In this document: positions 41,445 to 50,173 of the stretch, piece by piece
Position numbering within the stretch: the stretch's first letter is position 1
Layout of the letters: each line of letters opens with the position of its first letter
Assembly: GCF_001414055.1 (NCBI RefSeq)
Contig: NZ_CP013003.1
Span: 1-64,000 of the forward strand
Reading direction: 5' to 3'
DNA from: Caulobacter henricii
GTDB taxonomy: Bacteria > Pseudomonadota > Alphaproteobacteria > Caulobacterales > Caulobacteraceae
Length of the DNA: 64,000 nucleotides
Position numbers and translations under genes: made by a program
Notes under the pieces: model-generated
Databases searched by the model: none
The model's input: only the letters and a program-made list of their open reading frames with translations
Told to the model about the DNA's origin: nothing

Positions 41445-42470
41445 CTAGGTCGGCATGACGCAACGGCGGTCGCTGCAGGCCTTGGCGAACTCACCAGGCT
41501 GGTGCCCATCTTCGGCCCAACGGGCCCAGGCGCCATCGAAGGCCTTGGGATCGCGCTCAGCGTCAAGCCAGGCAGCCCGCGCGTCTTCGCGCCCGCGTTG
41601 GGCCGCGTCAGCCCCACGCCGCTCTCTGGCCGCCTCGACCACGAACGCCCGGTCAACGAAATGCACAGCCGGACTACCGTCGGCAGTTGTCGTCTCGCGC
41701 ATCGCGTAGCGAGGAAGCTCATCTGACCTGCACATCTCGCGGATCCGGAACGTGAACTTCTTCAGCGGCGACTCCGACCCCGTCTTTTCGAAAAGGGTCG
41801 TCATCTTGCAGACCCAGCCGGCCTTCTGATTGCCGGCATGCTTTCTTGCGACGCGGTAGATCGCGCGCTCGATGCCGCCGGTCAGCAAGAAGTACTCCCG
41901 ATCCAGCGTCAGAATGTTGCCGCTCATAATGCCGTCCAGGAGCCAGTCAGGGATCCTGAGGGTCAGTGTCTTCAGCTGCTCGGGATTATCTTCCGACTCC
42001 CCCTCGCCCTCGATGTCGCCCAGATAGTGGAACGCCGTATAGCGACGCTTGCCGGCCCTGATGTTGGTCTCCACTTCCGTGGTCCGCAGGCGCCGGATGG
42101 CGCGCAGCAGCTCGATATAGTCCTGACCGCTCGTCCCGCGTGCGATGCCCTTCAGCAGCTCATAGGGCGTCGTGTGGATGATCGGCCGGATGTCGTTTTC
42201 ACGGTTGTCGCGCTGCTGCACGATCCGCGAGATGCACCAGATCAGGATGTCCGCATCCCAGATCGTCGCCATGCCATGCGTCGGGTTGGCGGACACCTTG
42301 ATGTAGAGCTTGCCGTCCGGAGTGGTGTACTGGATCGGCTTGTTGCGCTTGCGCTTGGAGATCGAGAAGAACGGCCGCTCCATCATCTCCGCGCTGTCCT
42401 TGGGCGCGTAGTCGATCAGGTCGTTGATGAAGAAGTCCCGCACCGGGTGCGGGTCGTTGCGCGTGCTCAT
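41445..42470 (-). CDS. repA: Replication initiator RepA (RPA family)
   Basis: A 341-residue initiator. The N-terminal region PVRDFFINDLIDYAPKDSAEMMERPFFSISKRKRNKPIQYTTPDGKLYIKVSANPTHGMATIWDADILIWC matches the replication initiator protein A family of alphaproteobacterial plasmids. A second DNA-binding part follows (ELLRAIRRLRTTEVETNIRAGKRRYTAFHYLGDI; LDREYFLLTGGIERAIYRVARKHAG). It would bind the iterons located directly downstream of its own stop. Start ATG 42470 overlaps the RHH gene stop by four bases, coupling expression with that likely regulator. Confidence 0.88.
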   Translation of the reverse strand: MSTRNDPHPVRDFFINDLIDYAPKDSAEMMERPFFSISKRKRNKPIQYTTPDGKLYIKVSANPTHGMATIWDADILIWCISRIVQQRDNRENDIRPIIHTTPYELLKGIARGTSGQDYIELLRAIRRLRTTEVETNIRAGKRRYTAFHYLGDIEGEGESEDNPEQLKTLTLRIPDWLLDGIMSGNILTLDREYFLLTGGIERAIYRVARKHAGNQKAGWVCKMTTLFEKTGSESPLKKFTFRIREMCRSDELPRYAMRETTTADGSPAVHFVDRAFVVEAARERRGADAAQRGREDARAAWLDAERDPKAFDGAWARWAEDGHQPGEFAKACSDRRCVMPT

Positions 42471-42694
42471 CGCTCACCCATCGGAGGCTTGCCCGCGGCG
42501 ACGAAGAGAAGGTCCAGGCCTTCGCCAATCAGCGCCTGGACGGTGACGCCTCGCTCGACGGCGAGCATCTTCACGCGGCGCTGCATCTCGGCGGAGAAGT
42601 AGCCGGCCACCATGCTCTTACCAAGGCGCGCCTTGGGCACGAAGCCTGAGAGCGAGCCCTCCTGTAGGGCGTCCGAAGCGGTTGGCCGCGCCAT
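42467..42694 (-). CDS. Ribbon-helix-helix protein, probable repA regulator
   Basis: A 75-residue protein (MARPTASDALQEGSLSGFVPKARLGKSMVAGYFSAEMQRRVKMLAVERGVTVQALIGEGLDLLFVAAG). The FSAEMQRRVKMLAVERGVTVQALIGEGLDLLF segment is a ribbon-helix-helix DNA-binding fold. ATG 42694 follows GGGAGGTGAC. It overlaps repA by four bases. Small RHH proteins encoded with initiators commonly set copy number or repress transfer genes. The palindrome at 42908-42935 is a candidate target. Confidence 0.75.
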   Translation of the reverse strand: MARPTASDALQEGSLSGFVPKARLGKSMVAGYFSAEMQRRVKMLAVERGVTVQALIGEGLDLLFVAAGKPPMGER

Positions 42695-42907
42695 GTCACC
42701 TCCCAAGAATCGATCAGCTCGCCGTGTCCACATGTGGAGTTTGGCGCGCCGAAGGAACGATGTCCACGGCAAACGGCAATATCGCCGACTTCGAAAAAAA
42801 GCCAATGGCTCTGCTTGCCTTCATCCGCAAACGCTACGCAAAGTGGAGTGGCCAGCTCTCGCGGCTCCATCTCCGATGGCGCTACCAAGGGATTGTCGTG
42901 GCTTTTG

Positions 42908-42935
42908 ATGTCGCATTTTATAATAAATGCGACAT
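42908..42935. promoter_or_regulatory. Perfect palindrome enclosing TATAAT between repA and virB units
   Basis: ATGTCGCATTT (42908-42918), TATAAT (42919-42924) and AAATGCGACAT (42925-42935): an 11-bp perfect inverted repeat around a consensus -10 box. A repressor bound here would directly occlude the promoter. It lies 125 bases upstream of virB1 and 214 bases from the RHH gene, so it could control the transfer operon, the replication operon or both. No ideal -35 is seen. Confidence 0.6.
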
Positions 42936-42981
42936 TTCAGAGAGTGCCGTATGTCGCGTCGTGTGCCAGAGCTGAAAACTG

Positions 42982-43007
42982 CAATCTTGACGCTCCCGTC
43001 AAGATTG
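42982..43007. promoter_or_regulatory. Second inverted repeat upstream of virB1
   Basis: CAATCTTGACG (42982-42992), CTCC, CGTCAAGATTG (42997-43007): an 11-bp perfect inverted repeat with a 4-base loop, within the likely leader of virB1. No T-run follows, so it is more likely an operator or an RNA hairpin than a terminator. It lies 53 bases before the virB1 ATG. Confidence 0.5.
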
Positions 43008-43059
43008 TGCGCCGATCTAGGCTGTTGGGCTACCGCGACCGCCCTCGTAGAGGCTCCCC

Positions 43060-43704
43060 ATGCCTGACCTGGCCGCGCTGTTTGACCTCGCCCAGCGCTG
43101 CGCGCCGACCGTGGCTTCGGCGACGATGGTCAGCATCGTACAGGTCGAAAGCCGAGGAGACCCGTTGGCCATCAACGTCAACCGCGCGCCCGATCCCGCG
43201 CCGGCCAAGACTCGCGACCAGGCGATCGCCACGGCCGAGCGTCTGATCTCCCAAGGTCAGAATCTCGACCTCGGCTTGGCGCAGATCAACAGCCGGAACC
43301 TGACGGCGCTGGGCCTCTCTGTACGTGACGCCTTCAGCCCCTGCCTCAATCTGGCGGCGGCCGCCAAATTGCTCCAGTCGAACTATCTGGCCGCCTCCCG
43401 TCTGGCTCCGCAGCAACAAGCCTTGCGAATGGCGTTCTCGGCCTACAACACCGGCAACCATCGGCGCGGCTTTGCAAACGGCTACGTCGCCAAGGTCGAG
43501 GCCGAGGCCGCCAAGCTGTCTCCAGGTTCTTACGGCGCTCTCGGCCAAGCCACATCGCCTCTACCGGCGGCTGTCCAGGAAGCGATCGAGGTCGCCGCCG
43601 AAAACCTTCAACCCGAGGCGCAAGCGCCCGCCAAGCCATCCCTGGATGTCTTCGCGCGAACCGCCGGCCGCTCGATCATCGTCTTTGGCGGAGGCGGACA
43701 ATGA
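43060..43704 (+). CDS. virB1: VirB1-like lytic transglycosylase
   Basis: A 214-residue protein with a soluble lytic transglycosylase domain (ALFDLAQRCAPTVASATMVSIVQVESRGDPLAINVNRAPDP...NLDLGLAQINSRNLTALGLSVRDAFSPCLNLAAAAKLLQSNY, with catalytic Glu in VESRG). It opens the peptidoglycan for T4SS assembly. First gene of the rightward virB operon. No classical signal peptide is evident at the chosen start. Confidence 0.88.
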   Translation: MPDLAALFDLAQRCAPTVASATMVSIVQVESRGDPLAINVNRAPDPAPAKTRDQAIATAERLISQGQNLDLGLAQINSRNLTALGLSVRDAFSPCLNLAAAAKLLQSNYLAASRLAPQQQALRMAFSAYNTGNHRRGFANGYVAKVEAEAAKLSPGSYGALGQATSPLPAAVQEAIEVAAENLQPEAQAPAKPSLDVFARTAGRSIIVFGGGGQ

Positions 43705-44084
43705 TCCTCCACGCCATCATCCGTAATGACCGCTGCCGTCCTCTCGACATATGTTGGGTTCCTCAGAAAGCTTGGGAACCCCGAATGTCCGATCGGACGA
43801 TCCGCGAACGACTTCTCACGAGCCTACGCCCGAGCGGCGGAGCAATCGTGGGCGTTCGGATCGTCGAGGCGAGTGACGCCACATGGTCCATGTACGTCAA
43901 GCTTAGTTGGAAGGTCGGCGAACACTTGGTCGCCGTCTACCGCTCTGCTCAACCAAAGCGGTATAAGTCTTTATCCGCTGCGGTCGCCCATTGTCGCGCC
44001 GCCTATCAATACCGTGGCTCGATAATCCTCGAAACGGAGATACAGGAGCCCCTCCCCCATGATGAGCCCCCTAGCCATCACTAA
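43701..44084 (+). CDS. Hypothetical protein in virB operon
   Basis: A 127-residue product if ATG 43701 is used (overlapping the virB1 stop, with GGAGGCGG just upstream) or 99 residues from ATG 43785 (MSDRTIRERLLTSLRPSGG). The product has an SWKVGEHLVAVYRSAQPKRYKSLSAAVAHCRAAYQYRGSIILET segment with a helix-strand pattern. No family recognised. It overlaps the virB2 start, so it sits inside the operon; function unknown. Confidence 0.5.
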   Translation: MILHAIIRNDRCRPLDICWVPQKAWEPRMSDRTIRERLLTSLRPSGGAIVGVRIVEASDATWSMYVKLSWKVGEHLVAVYRSAQPKRYKSLSAAVAHCRAAYQYRGSIILETEIQEPLPHDEPPSHH

Positions 44085-44400
44085 GCCTGGCATTGCGCCG
44101 GCGACGCCTACGAACCAGCGTGCCGGCGCTGTCGCTTTGGCCGCGATTGTTTTGGCCTTTGGCCTTGTCGAGCCCGCCGCGGCTCAATCGGTCGGCGTCG
44201 AAACGCTTCTCCAGAACGTGGTCAACTTCTTCACCGGCAACACTACGCGGCTGCTTGCGATCCTGGCGGTGATCATCATGGGCATCCTGGCGATGTTCGG
44301 CATCTTCGACTTCCGCAGGATGGCAATCGTCGTCGTTGGAATGGTCGTCGTATTTGGGGCCGCCCAGATCGTCAGCATGGTCACGGGGAGCGGGGCCTAG
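44059..44400 (+). CDS. virB2: VirB2-like pilin
   Basis: A 113-residue pilin precursor with a long leader (AGAVALAAIVLAFGLVEPAAAQ, predicted cleavage after AQ), then two membrane helices (TRLLAILAVIIMGILAMFGIFDFRRMAIVVVGMVVVFGAAQIVSMV). This is the TrbC/VirB2 layout, the major subunit of the conjugative pilus. It overlaps the preceding hypothetical gene and is followed by virB3. Confidence 0.87.
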   Translation: MMSPLAITKPGIAPATPTNQRAGAVALAAIVLAFGLVEPAAAQSVGVETLLQNVVNFFTGNTTRLLAILAVIIMGILAMFGIFDFRRMAIVVVGMVVVFGAAQIVSMVTGSGA

Positions 44401-44459
44401 GCCCCGCTTGCCCGGCGCGCCGCCTTTGGGGGGCAGGCGCGCACCGAGCGGTCACGCTC

Positions 44460-44795
44460 ATGCAGGACGAACACATCACAGAAGACACGCTGTTCCTGGC
44501 CTGCACGCGGCCGGCGATGGTGCTGGGCGTACCGGTCGAAGCCATGGCGCTCAATGTTATGCTGAGCGGCACGATCTTCTTGGCCGCCAACAATCTGGCT
44601 TACCTGTCGGTGGGCGTCGCGCTGCACTTTCTGTTCCGCGCCGTGGTCAAGCACGACCACAACGCCTTTCGTGTCCTTCTCATGTGGCTCGAAACCAAGG
44701 GCCGGGCCCGAAATCGCGCCTGGTGGGGCGGCAGTTCGCACTCGCCCCTTCCTGTCGTGCGCCACTACTCCGGCAAGGATTTCCCCAATGGCTAG
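44460..44795 (+). CDS. virB3: VirB3-like inner-membrane protein
   Basis: A 111-residue protein with TEDTLFLACTRPAMVLGVPVEAMALNVMLSGTIFLAANNLAYLSVGVALHFLFRAVVKHD, two membrane helices and a conserved TRPAM motif as in VirB3/TrbD. It is an inner-membrane subunit associated with VirB4. Stop at 44795 overlaps the virB4 start at 44788. Confidence 0.87.
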   Translation: MQDEHITEDTLFLACTRPAMVLGVPVEAMALNVMLSGTIFLAANNLAYLSVGVALHFLFRAVVKHDHNAFRVLLMWLETKGRARNRAWWGGSSHSPLPVVRHYSGKDFPNG

Positions 44796-47193
44796 CGGCG
44801 TTGCAAAGCAAGCAGGTCCCGCGTCGATCGCTGGCCCGATGGTCTTGAGGCGCGAGCCTCAGCCCGGCGCCAATCTACCCTATGCGCGCCACGTCTCCGA
44901 CCATGTGGTCGCGCTCGACAACCGCGCGCTGATGGTCTGCTTCAAGCTCGACGGAGCCTCGTTCGAAACCGCCGACGTGCGCGATTTGAACGACTGGCAC
45001 GCCAAGTTGAACAACGCCTGGCGCAACATCGCCGACGAGCGGCTGGCCATCTGGCACCACGTCGTGCGGCATGAAGATCGAGGCTATCCCGAGGGCCAGT
45101 TCGCCTCCGACTTCGCCCGGGATCTCGACGCCGCCTATCGCGCACGCGTGGGTGCAACCCGGCTCTTCACCAATGACCTCTACATCACCCTGACCCTTCA
45201 TCCGGGGCGAGATGTCGGCGACAGACTGGGCGCCTTCCTCCACCGGCTGAGCGCGGGAAGCAAAGCTGGGCTCGAGGTCGATGAAGACGCGATCCGTCTG
45301 CTGGAGGACAAGGCTCGCGATCTCCTTCAGTACCTTGGCCGATACGGTGTCCGGCTCCTGGGCCTCTACGACCATAACGGTCTGGCCTTCTCTGAGCCGA
45401 TGGAACTGTTGCACCTGGTGCTCACCGGCCGACGCCAACGCATCCCGCTGGTGCGCGGACACCTCGGCGCGGCAATCTACACCGCGCGGGTGATCTTCGG
45501 GCGCGAGGCGCTCGAAATCAGAGAACCGGGCGACGAAAAATACGCAGGGATCTTCGGCGTCAAAGAGTACCCCGCGACCACCCGGCCTGGCCTGTGGGAC
45601 GGGCTGCTTCGCTCGCCCTATCCTTTCGTCGCCACCCAGTCGTTCGCGTTCCTATCCAAGGCGTCTGCACGCGCCGTCATGGAGCGAAAGCAGAACCTTT
45701 TGATCCGCTCCAACGACCGGGCCGCCTCTCAGGTGCAAGGTCTCGATGACGCGATCGACGACTTGGTGAGCAATCGCTTCGTCATGGGCGAGCACCAGTT
45801 CTCGCTCCTCGTCTATGGCGAGACGACCAAGGCTCTGGCCGACAACATGTCGGCCGCACGCGCGACACTGGCGGATTCAGGCTTGGTGGTCGCCCGCGAG
45901 GACCTTGCGCTTGAAGCGGCGTTTTGGTCGCAATTCCCAGGCAATTTCGCCAAACGTTGCCGGCCGGCTGCGATCAACTCGCGCAACTTCGCCGCCCTGG
46001 CCCCCTTCCACACCTACCCATCGGGCCAGGCTGCGGGAAACCATTGGGGCCCTGCCGTCGCGCTTCTCAGGACGTCGGCCAAGTCGCCGTTTTACTTCAA
46101 TTTCCACGTCGGCGACTTGGGCCACACCTTCATCTGCGGCCCATCGGGCTCGGGCAAGACGGTCGTTCAAAACTTCATGCTCGCCCAGCTGGAGAAGTTC
46201 GACGTGCAGCGGGTCTTCATCGACAAAGACCGGGGCGCTGAGATCTTCGTGCGGGCTTCGGGCGGCACCTACTTGACGCTGAAAAACGGCGCGCCAACCG
46301 GCTTTGCCCCGTTTCGCGCCTTGGAGTTCACACCGCGAAACGTCGTTTTCCTCACCCAGCTCGTGCGTAAACTGGTGACGCCTGCTGATCGGGCTTTGAC
46401 GGTCCAGGAAGAGCGCCTGATCAGCGACGGCGTCGCCTCGCTCGAACCCCTCGCCCCCAACCAGCGGTCCCTTACCGCATTGCGTCAGCTCCTTGGTCAG
46501 CGAGACGCCGAAGGCATCGGCGCCAGGCTTGAACGCTGGACGCGTGCGGGACCGCTTGGCTGGGTGCTCGACGGCGACGCCGACCAGGTCGGGCTCGACG
46601 CGAAATTGCTCGGCTTCGACATGACCGACTTCCTCGACAACGCCGAGGTCCGCACGCCGGTCATGATGTATCTGATCCATCGACTAGAAAGCCTAGTCGA
46701 TGGGCGACGCTTGGTCGTCGATATCGACGAGTTCTGGAAGGCTCTGGGCGACGAGGCTTTCAGAAACCTCGCCCAGGACGGCCTGAAAACCTACCGCAAG
46801 AAGAACGCCTTCATGGTGTTCGGCACGCAAAGTCCGGCCGACGTGCTCCGCTCTGAGATCGCCCACACCATCCTCGAGCAATGTCCGACGAAGATCTTCC
46901 TGCCCAATCCCTACGGCCAGGCGCGGGACTACGTGGACGGCTTTGGCCTCACCAACGAGGAGTTCCGGCTGATCCGCGAGGAGCTCTCGCCCGAGTCCCG
47001 CCGGTTCCTCGTCAAGCAAGGCCACAACTCGGTTGTCGTCGAGCTAAACCTCGACGGTCTGGACGACGCCCTTTCGATCCTCTCTGGCCGAACCGAGACC
47101 GTCGAGCTGCTCGACAGGATCCGCGCGACGCACGGTGACGATCCAGCCGACTGGAGCCCAGCCTTTCAACAAGAACGACGGAGATCCCGATGA
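44788..47193 (+). CDS. virB4: VirB4 ATPase
   Basis: An 801-residue T4SS ATPase with Walker A GPSGSGKTV (about residue 450), a Walker B region with VVDIDEFWKAL, and the long N-terminal domain of VirB4/TrbE proteins. It energises pilus assembly and substrate transfer at the cytoplasmic face. ATG 44788 overlaps virB3; the frame is open further left but the added part is antisense-like to virB3. Ends four bases into virB5. Confidence 0.93.
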   Translation: MASGVAKQAGPASIAGPMVLRREPQPGANLPYARHVSDHVVALDNRALMVCFKLDGASFETADVRDLNDWHAKLNNAWRNIADERLAIWHHVVRHEDRGYPEGQFASDFARDLDAAYRARVGATRLFTNDLYITLTLHPGRDVGDRLGAFLHRLSAGSKAGLEVDEDAIRLLEDKARDLLQYLGRYGVRLLGLYDHNGLAFSEPMELLHLVLTGRRQRIPLVRGHLGAAIYTARVIFGREALEIREPGDEKYAGIFGVKEYPATTRPGLWDGLLRSPYPFVATQSFAFLSKASARAVMERKQNLLIRSNDRAASQVQGLDDAIDDLVSNRFVMGEHQFSLLVYGETTKALADNMSAARATLADSGLVVAREDLALEAAFWSQFPGNFAKRCRPAAINSRNFAALAPFHTYPSGQAAGNHWGPAVALLRTSAKSPFYFNFHVGDLGHTFICGPSGSGKTVVQNFMLAQLEKFDVQRVFIDKDRGAEIFVRASGGTYLTLKNGAPTGFAPFRALEFTPRNVVFLTQLVRKLVTPADRALTVQEERLISDGVASLEPLAPNQRSLTALRQLLGQRDAEGIGARLERWTRAGPLGWVLDGDADQVGLDAKLLGFDMTDFLDNAEVRTPVMMYLIHRLESLVDGRRLVVDIDEFWKALGDEAFRNLAQDGLKTYRKKNAFMVFGTQSPADVLRSEIAHTILEQCPTKIFLPNPYGQARDYVDGFGLTNEEFRLIREELSPESRRFLVKQGHNSVVVELNLDGLDDALSILSGRTETVELLDRIRATHGDDPADWSPAFQQERRRSR

Positions 47194-47933
47194 GAACGCG
47201 CTTTCTTCTACCCTTCGTCTTGGCTGCCGCGACGATCGCAGCGCCGGCCAGCGCTCAGATGGTCGTGACCGACCCCGGCGCTTACACGCGGATGCTTTCG
47301 CAGTTGAATCAGGCTCGCGCCCAACTCGCCGAGTTGCAGACACAAGTCCGCCAGGGCGCGGAGATGGTCGATCAGGGCAAGCGCCTCTACGCCGGAATGA
47401 CCGGGCTGACTAACGTCAACAGCTTGGGCGGCGTGCTGAACAACCCGGCGCTTCGCCGCTATCTGCCCGCTGAGGTTCAGGACACTGGAAAGCTCCTGAA
47501 CGGAACGCTCACCGACATGGGCTCGATCGGATCGCGGGCGACCTCGATCCGCGACGCCAATCGACTGTTCACGCCGGCCACTGAGGGGTTGTCGCTCGCC
47601 CAACGCTATTACCAGGACGCCCTCGTCAAATCGGGCGATCGGGCGGCTCGCGACGTGGCCCTGGGTGAGAGCGCCTACAAGGCCGCTGGCCAACGCCAGG
47701 CGGGCCTGGATCAACTGCGCTTGGCGCTGAACACCGCGTCCACGCCGAAGGAGGTGATGGACCTGCAGGCCCGCATCGCTGCCGAACAGGCGATGATCAA
47801 CAACGACCAGATGCAACTCCAAGGCCTAGCAATGATGCAGGACGCCGAGAAGCGCATGGCGGATCAGCGCGAGCGGGAAGCAAGAGCCGCGCAGTATCAG
47901 CAGACAATGGCCGACTACAAAGGAGGCTTCTGA
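47190..47933 (+). CDS. virB5: VirB5-like minor pilin
   Basis: A 247-residue exported protein with signal peptide MRTRFLLPFVLAAATIAAPASA and the helical VirB5/TrbJ pattern (VVTDPGAYTRMLSQLNQARAQLAELQTQVRQGAEMVDQGKRLY; AIAEQAMINNDQMQLQGLAMMQ). It is a minor pilin at the tip of the transfer pilus. It overlaps virB4 by four bases and ends at the start of the EexN-like lipoprotein gene. Confidence 0.85.
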   Translation: MRTRFLLPFVLAAATIAAPASAQMVVTDPGAYTRMLSQLNQARAQLAELQTQVRQGAEMVDQGKRLYAGMTGLTNVNSLGGVLNNPALRRYLPAEVQDTGKLLNGTLTDMGSIGSRATSIRDANRLFTPATEGLSLAQRYYQDALVKSGDRAARDVALGESAYKAAGQRQAGLDQLRLALNTASTPKEVMDLQARIAAEQAMINNDQMQLQGLAMMQDAEKRMADQREREARAAQYQQTMADYKGGF

Positions 47934-48163
47934 TGCGGAAGCTTGCCATCCTGACCGCAACGGTCGCCTCCACCGTTTTGGCAGGCTGTCAGCCTGCGCC
48001 GCGGTCCGTGTCGTACTTCGACGCAAACCCCTCCGAGCGGTCGACCGTGCTGTCGAATTGCCAGACCGGAAGCCATCGAGGAACTGAATGCAAGAACGCT
48101 CAAGCCTCCACGGAAAAGGCTAGCAAGCTCAAGACCATGAACGACTACCGGCGCGGCTTCTAG
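47933..48163 (+). CDS. EexN-like entry exclusion lipoprotein
   Basis: A 76-residue lipoprotein: signal MRKLAILTATVASTVLAGC with lipobox LAGC, then SVSYFDANPSERSTVLSNCQTGSHRGTECKNAQ, matching the EexN-type exclusion lipoprotein pattern. Such proteins limit redundant transfer between cells with the same plasmid. It follows virB5 directly and precedes virB6 in the order seen in pKM101/Trw-like operons. Confidence 0.75.
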   Translation: MRKLAILTATVASTVLAGCQPAPRSVSYFDANPSERSTVLSNCQTGSHRGTECKNAQASTEKASKLKTMNDYRRGF

Positions 48164-48178
48164 GGCGAGGACGCAGAC

Positions 48179-49129
48179 ATGCCGGCACAGATATTCGGAC
48201 CGTCCTACGACTACGTCGATACCCGGCTTGAGGCTGTGTTGCACGACGGTCTGAGCAACGTAATCGCCCACGTTGCCGGCCCGCTTCGCATCGCCCTCGT
48301 CCTCTATGTGGTGCTTTATGGCTGGGCCATCATCCGAGGTTCGATCACCGAACCGATTATGGACGGCGTGATCAGGCTCGTGAAGCTCTGCTTCATCTAC
48401 ACCATTGCAACGACAGTGACTTACAACGCCTTCGTCACAACCCCGCTCTTTATAGACCTGCCCAATTGGTTGGCCGAGGCGATCAGCGGCAGTCCTACCC
48501 CCGGGATTGGTGGTGCGTTCGACGGCTTCTTCAATCGCGGGGGATACCTCGCGACCAAGATTTTCTCGACAGCTTCGATGACCGATCCAGGCCCGTATGT
48601 AACCGGCGGCGCAGTGTGGATCGTCACCGCCCTCACCGCCGCGCTAGGCTTTGGTATCGTCATGCTTGCCAAGCTTGCTTTGGCGATCTTGGTCGCGCTT
48701 GGCCCGATTTTCATCGCCCTTCTTGTGTTCGAACAATCCCGTCAGTTCTTCTACGGCTGGTTAAAGCAGGGCGTGAACTACCTCGTCCTGTTCGCTCTGA
48801 TCATCACCGTGTTTCAGCTCATCCTCGGCTTGGTCGAAGGCCAGTGGGCGAACATCGACGGCCAGGCGGATCCCACTGCCGGCGGCCTCTTGTTCATCGC
48901 GCTGTCTGCGTTGGGCATGATCTTCTTTCTGCAGACCCCAAATATTGCAGCCGGCATCGCCGGCGGCGCAGCCGCAGGCATCGGTGATTTCGCCAACGCC
49001 GCGCGCGCCATGACCTCTGGCCAGCCCGCTAAATCCGTTCCCACCGGCAACGGCGGGAACGGACGCGGCGGCGGCTCGGTCGCTCCATCCTCATCCGGCT
49101 CGTCCCGCAACGGCCATCCGCGCCGGTAG
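48179..49129 (+). CDS. virB6: VirB6-like inner-membrane channel protein
   Basis: A 316-residue polytopic protein of six or more helices (IALVLYVVLYGWAIIRGSITEPI; VWIVTALTAALGFGIVMLAKLALAILVALGPIFIALLVFEQSRQFFYGWL; LVLFALIITVFQLIL) with the VirB6/TrbL W...R and P.F.A.L pattern. It forms part of the inner-membrane channel. The C-terminal 50 residues are Gly/Ser-rich and disordered. Confidence 0.88.
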   Translation: MPAQIFGPSYDYVDTRLEAVLHDGLSNVIAHVAGPLRIALVLYVVLYGWAIIRGSITEPIMDGVIRLVKLCFIYTIATTVTYNAFVTTPLFIDLPNWLAEAISGSPTPGIGGAFDGFFNRGGYLATKIFSTASMTDPGPYVTGGAVWIVTALTAALGFGIVMLAKLALAILVALGPIFIALLVFEQSRQFFYGWLKQGVNYLVLFALIITVFQLILGLVEGQWANIDGQADPTAGGLLFIALSALGMIFFLQTPNIAAGIAGGAAAGIGDFANAARAMTSGQPAKSVPTGNGGNGRGGGSVAPSSSGSSRNGHPRR

Positions 49130-49154
49130 CCCCGCGTCATCTGGAGATCCGCGA

Positions 49155-49496
49155 ATGCTTCGTCCAATCATCCTGACGGCGTGCCTGATCGCTCTCAGCT
49201 CCCACTCGGCCGCTTTGGCAGGCAAGCCCAAGTCCTGCAGCGGACATAACCGCCGGCCGGCCAATCCCAACGGATCGGTCCTGCCGGGAACGACGGTCGC
49301 CGCGGTCACGGCTCCAATCGCCGCGCCGCCGACACCCGGGCCAGATGGTCGCCCGGCCCGTGTCCCGGCGCCAGGCACCGTCGTTCCGTCGATTTCCGGG
49401 ACCTCGGTCCCGGCTCCCGCCAGGAAGGACAAGGCCAAGAAGATCTCGGCCCTCGCGCCCGGCCAGTACCCCAGCTGCCTGGAGGCCCTGGGATGA
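49155..49496 (+). CDS. Small secreted protein in the virB7 position
   Basis: A 113-residue product with signal peptide MLRPIILTACLIALSSHSAALA and a Pro/Ala-rich mature part. It lies between virB6 and virB8, where VirB7 is usually encoded, but lacks the short lipoprotein form; Cys10 in LTAC is unlikely to be a lipobox because it is too near the N-terminus. Overlaps the virB8 start by four bases. Best regarded as a positional VirB7 candidate. Confidence 0.5.
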   Translation: MLRPIILTACLIALSSHSAALAGKPKSCSGHNRRPANPNGSVLPGTTVAAVTAPIAAPPTPGPDGRPARVPAPGTVVPSISGTSVPAPARKDKAKKISALAPGQYPSCLEALG

Positions 49497-50173
49497 CGGG
49501 CGTGGCCGCACATGACCTCAAAGCCTATTTCGACGAAGCGCGTCGCTGGGATCAGGACCGGCTGAAGTCGGCGGAACGGTCCAAGCGCGTGGCCTGGACG
49601 GTGGCCATCCTGGCGACCACCGTGGCGATCGCCTCCTCGATAGCTGTAGCGGCGCTCGCGCCCTTGAAGTCCGTCGAGCCCTACGTCGTTCGCGTGAACC
49701 AGACAACCGGCTCGGTGGACGTCATGACCGGCCTGACGGGCGAACGGGGCGTCACCTATAACGAAGCGATCAGCAAATCCTTCCTCGCCCAGTACGTCCG
49801 GGCTCGTGAGGGCTACCTCCCCCCGGCCGCGCAAGAAAACTTCCAGTTCGTCACGATCCTCTCGACCCCGGAAGAACAACAGCGCTGGGCCGACCTCTAT
49901 CGATCGACCAACCTCCAGAGCCCGCAGGTCGTCGTTGGCGCTGATGGCTCGGCCACGGTCTTGATCCGCAACATCACCTTCATCAACGACAAGGTCGCCA
50001 ACGTCAGGTTCTCCAAGACGGTCCGTCTCGGCCAAGAGGTCAAGACCACCGACTGGATCGCCACCCTGACCTTTGCCTACACCAAGGCGCCGATGCTTGA
50101 GTCAGACCGTATCCGCAATCCGCTCGGGTTCCAGGTCGACAGCTATCGCGCCGACCCGGAGATTTCCCAATGA
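49493..50173 (+). CDS. virB8: VirB8
   Basis: A 226-residue inner-membrane protein: short cytosolic part, single helix (AWTVAILATTVAIASSIAVAALAPL), then a periplasmic NTF2-like domain (SVEPYVVRVNQTTGSVDVMTGL, YNEAISKSFLAQYVRAREGY, VRFSKTVRLGQEVKTTDWIATLTFAYTKAPMLESDRIRNPLGFQVDSYRADPEIS). VirB8 is an assembly factor of the T4SS core. Overlaps its neighbours by four bases. Confidence 0.92.
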   Translation: MTGVAAHDLKAYFDEARRWDQDRLKSAERSKRVAWTVAILATTVAIASSIAVAALAPLKSVEPYVVRVNQTTGSVDVMTGLTGERGVTYNEAISKSFLAQYVRAREGYLPPAAQENFQFVTILSTPEEQQRWADLYRSTNLQSPQVVVGADGSATVLIRNITFINDKVANVRFSKTVRLGQEVKTTDWIATLTFAYTKAPMLESDRIRNPLGFQVDSYRADPEISQ

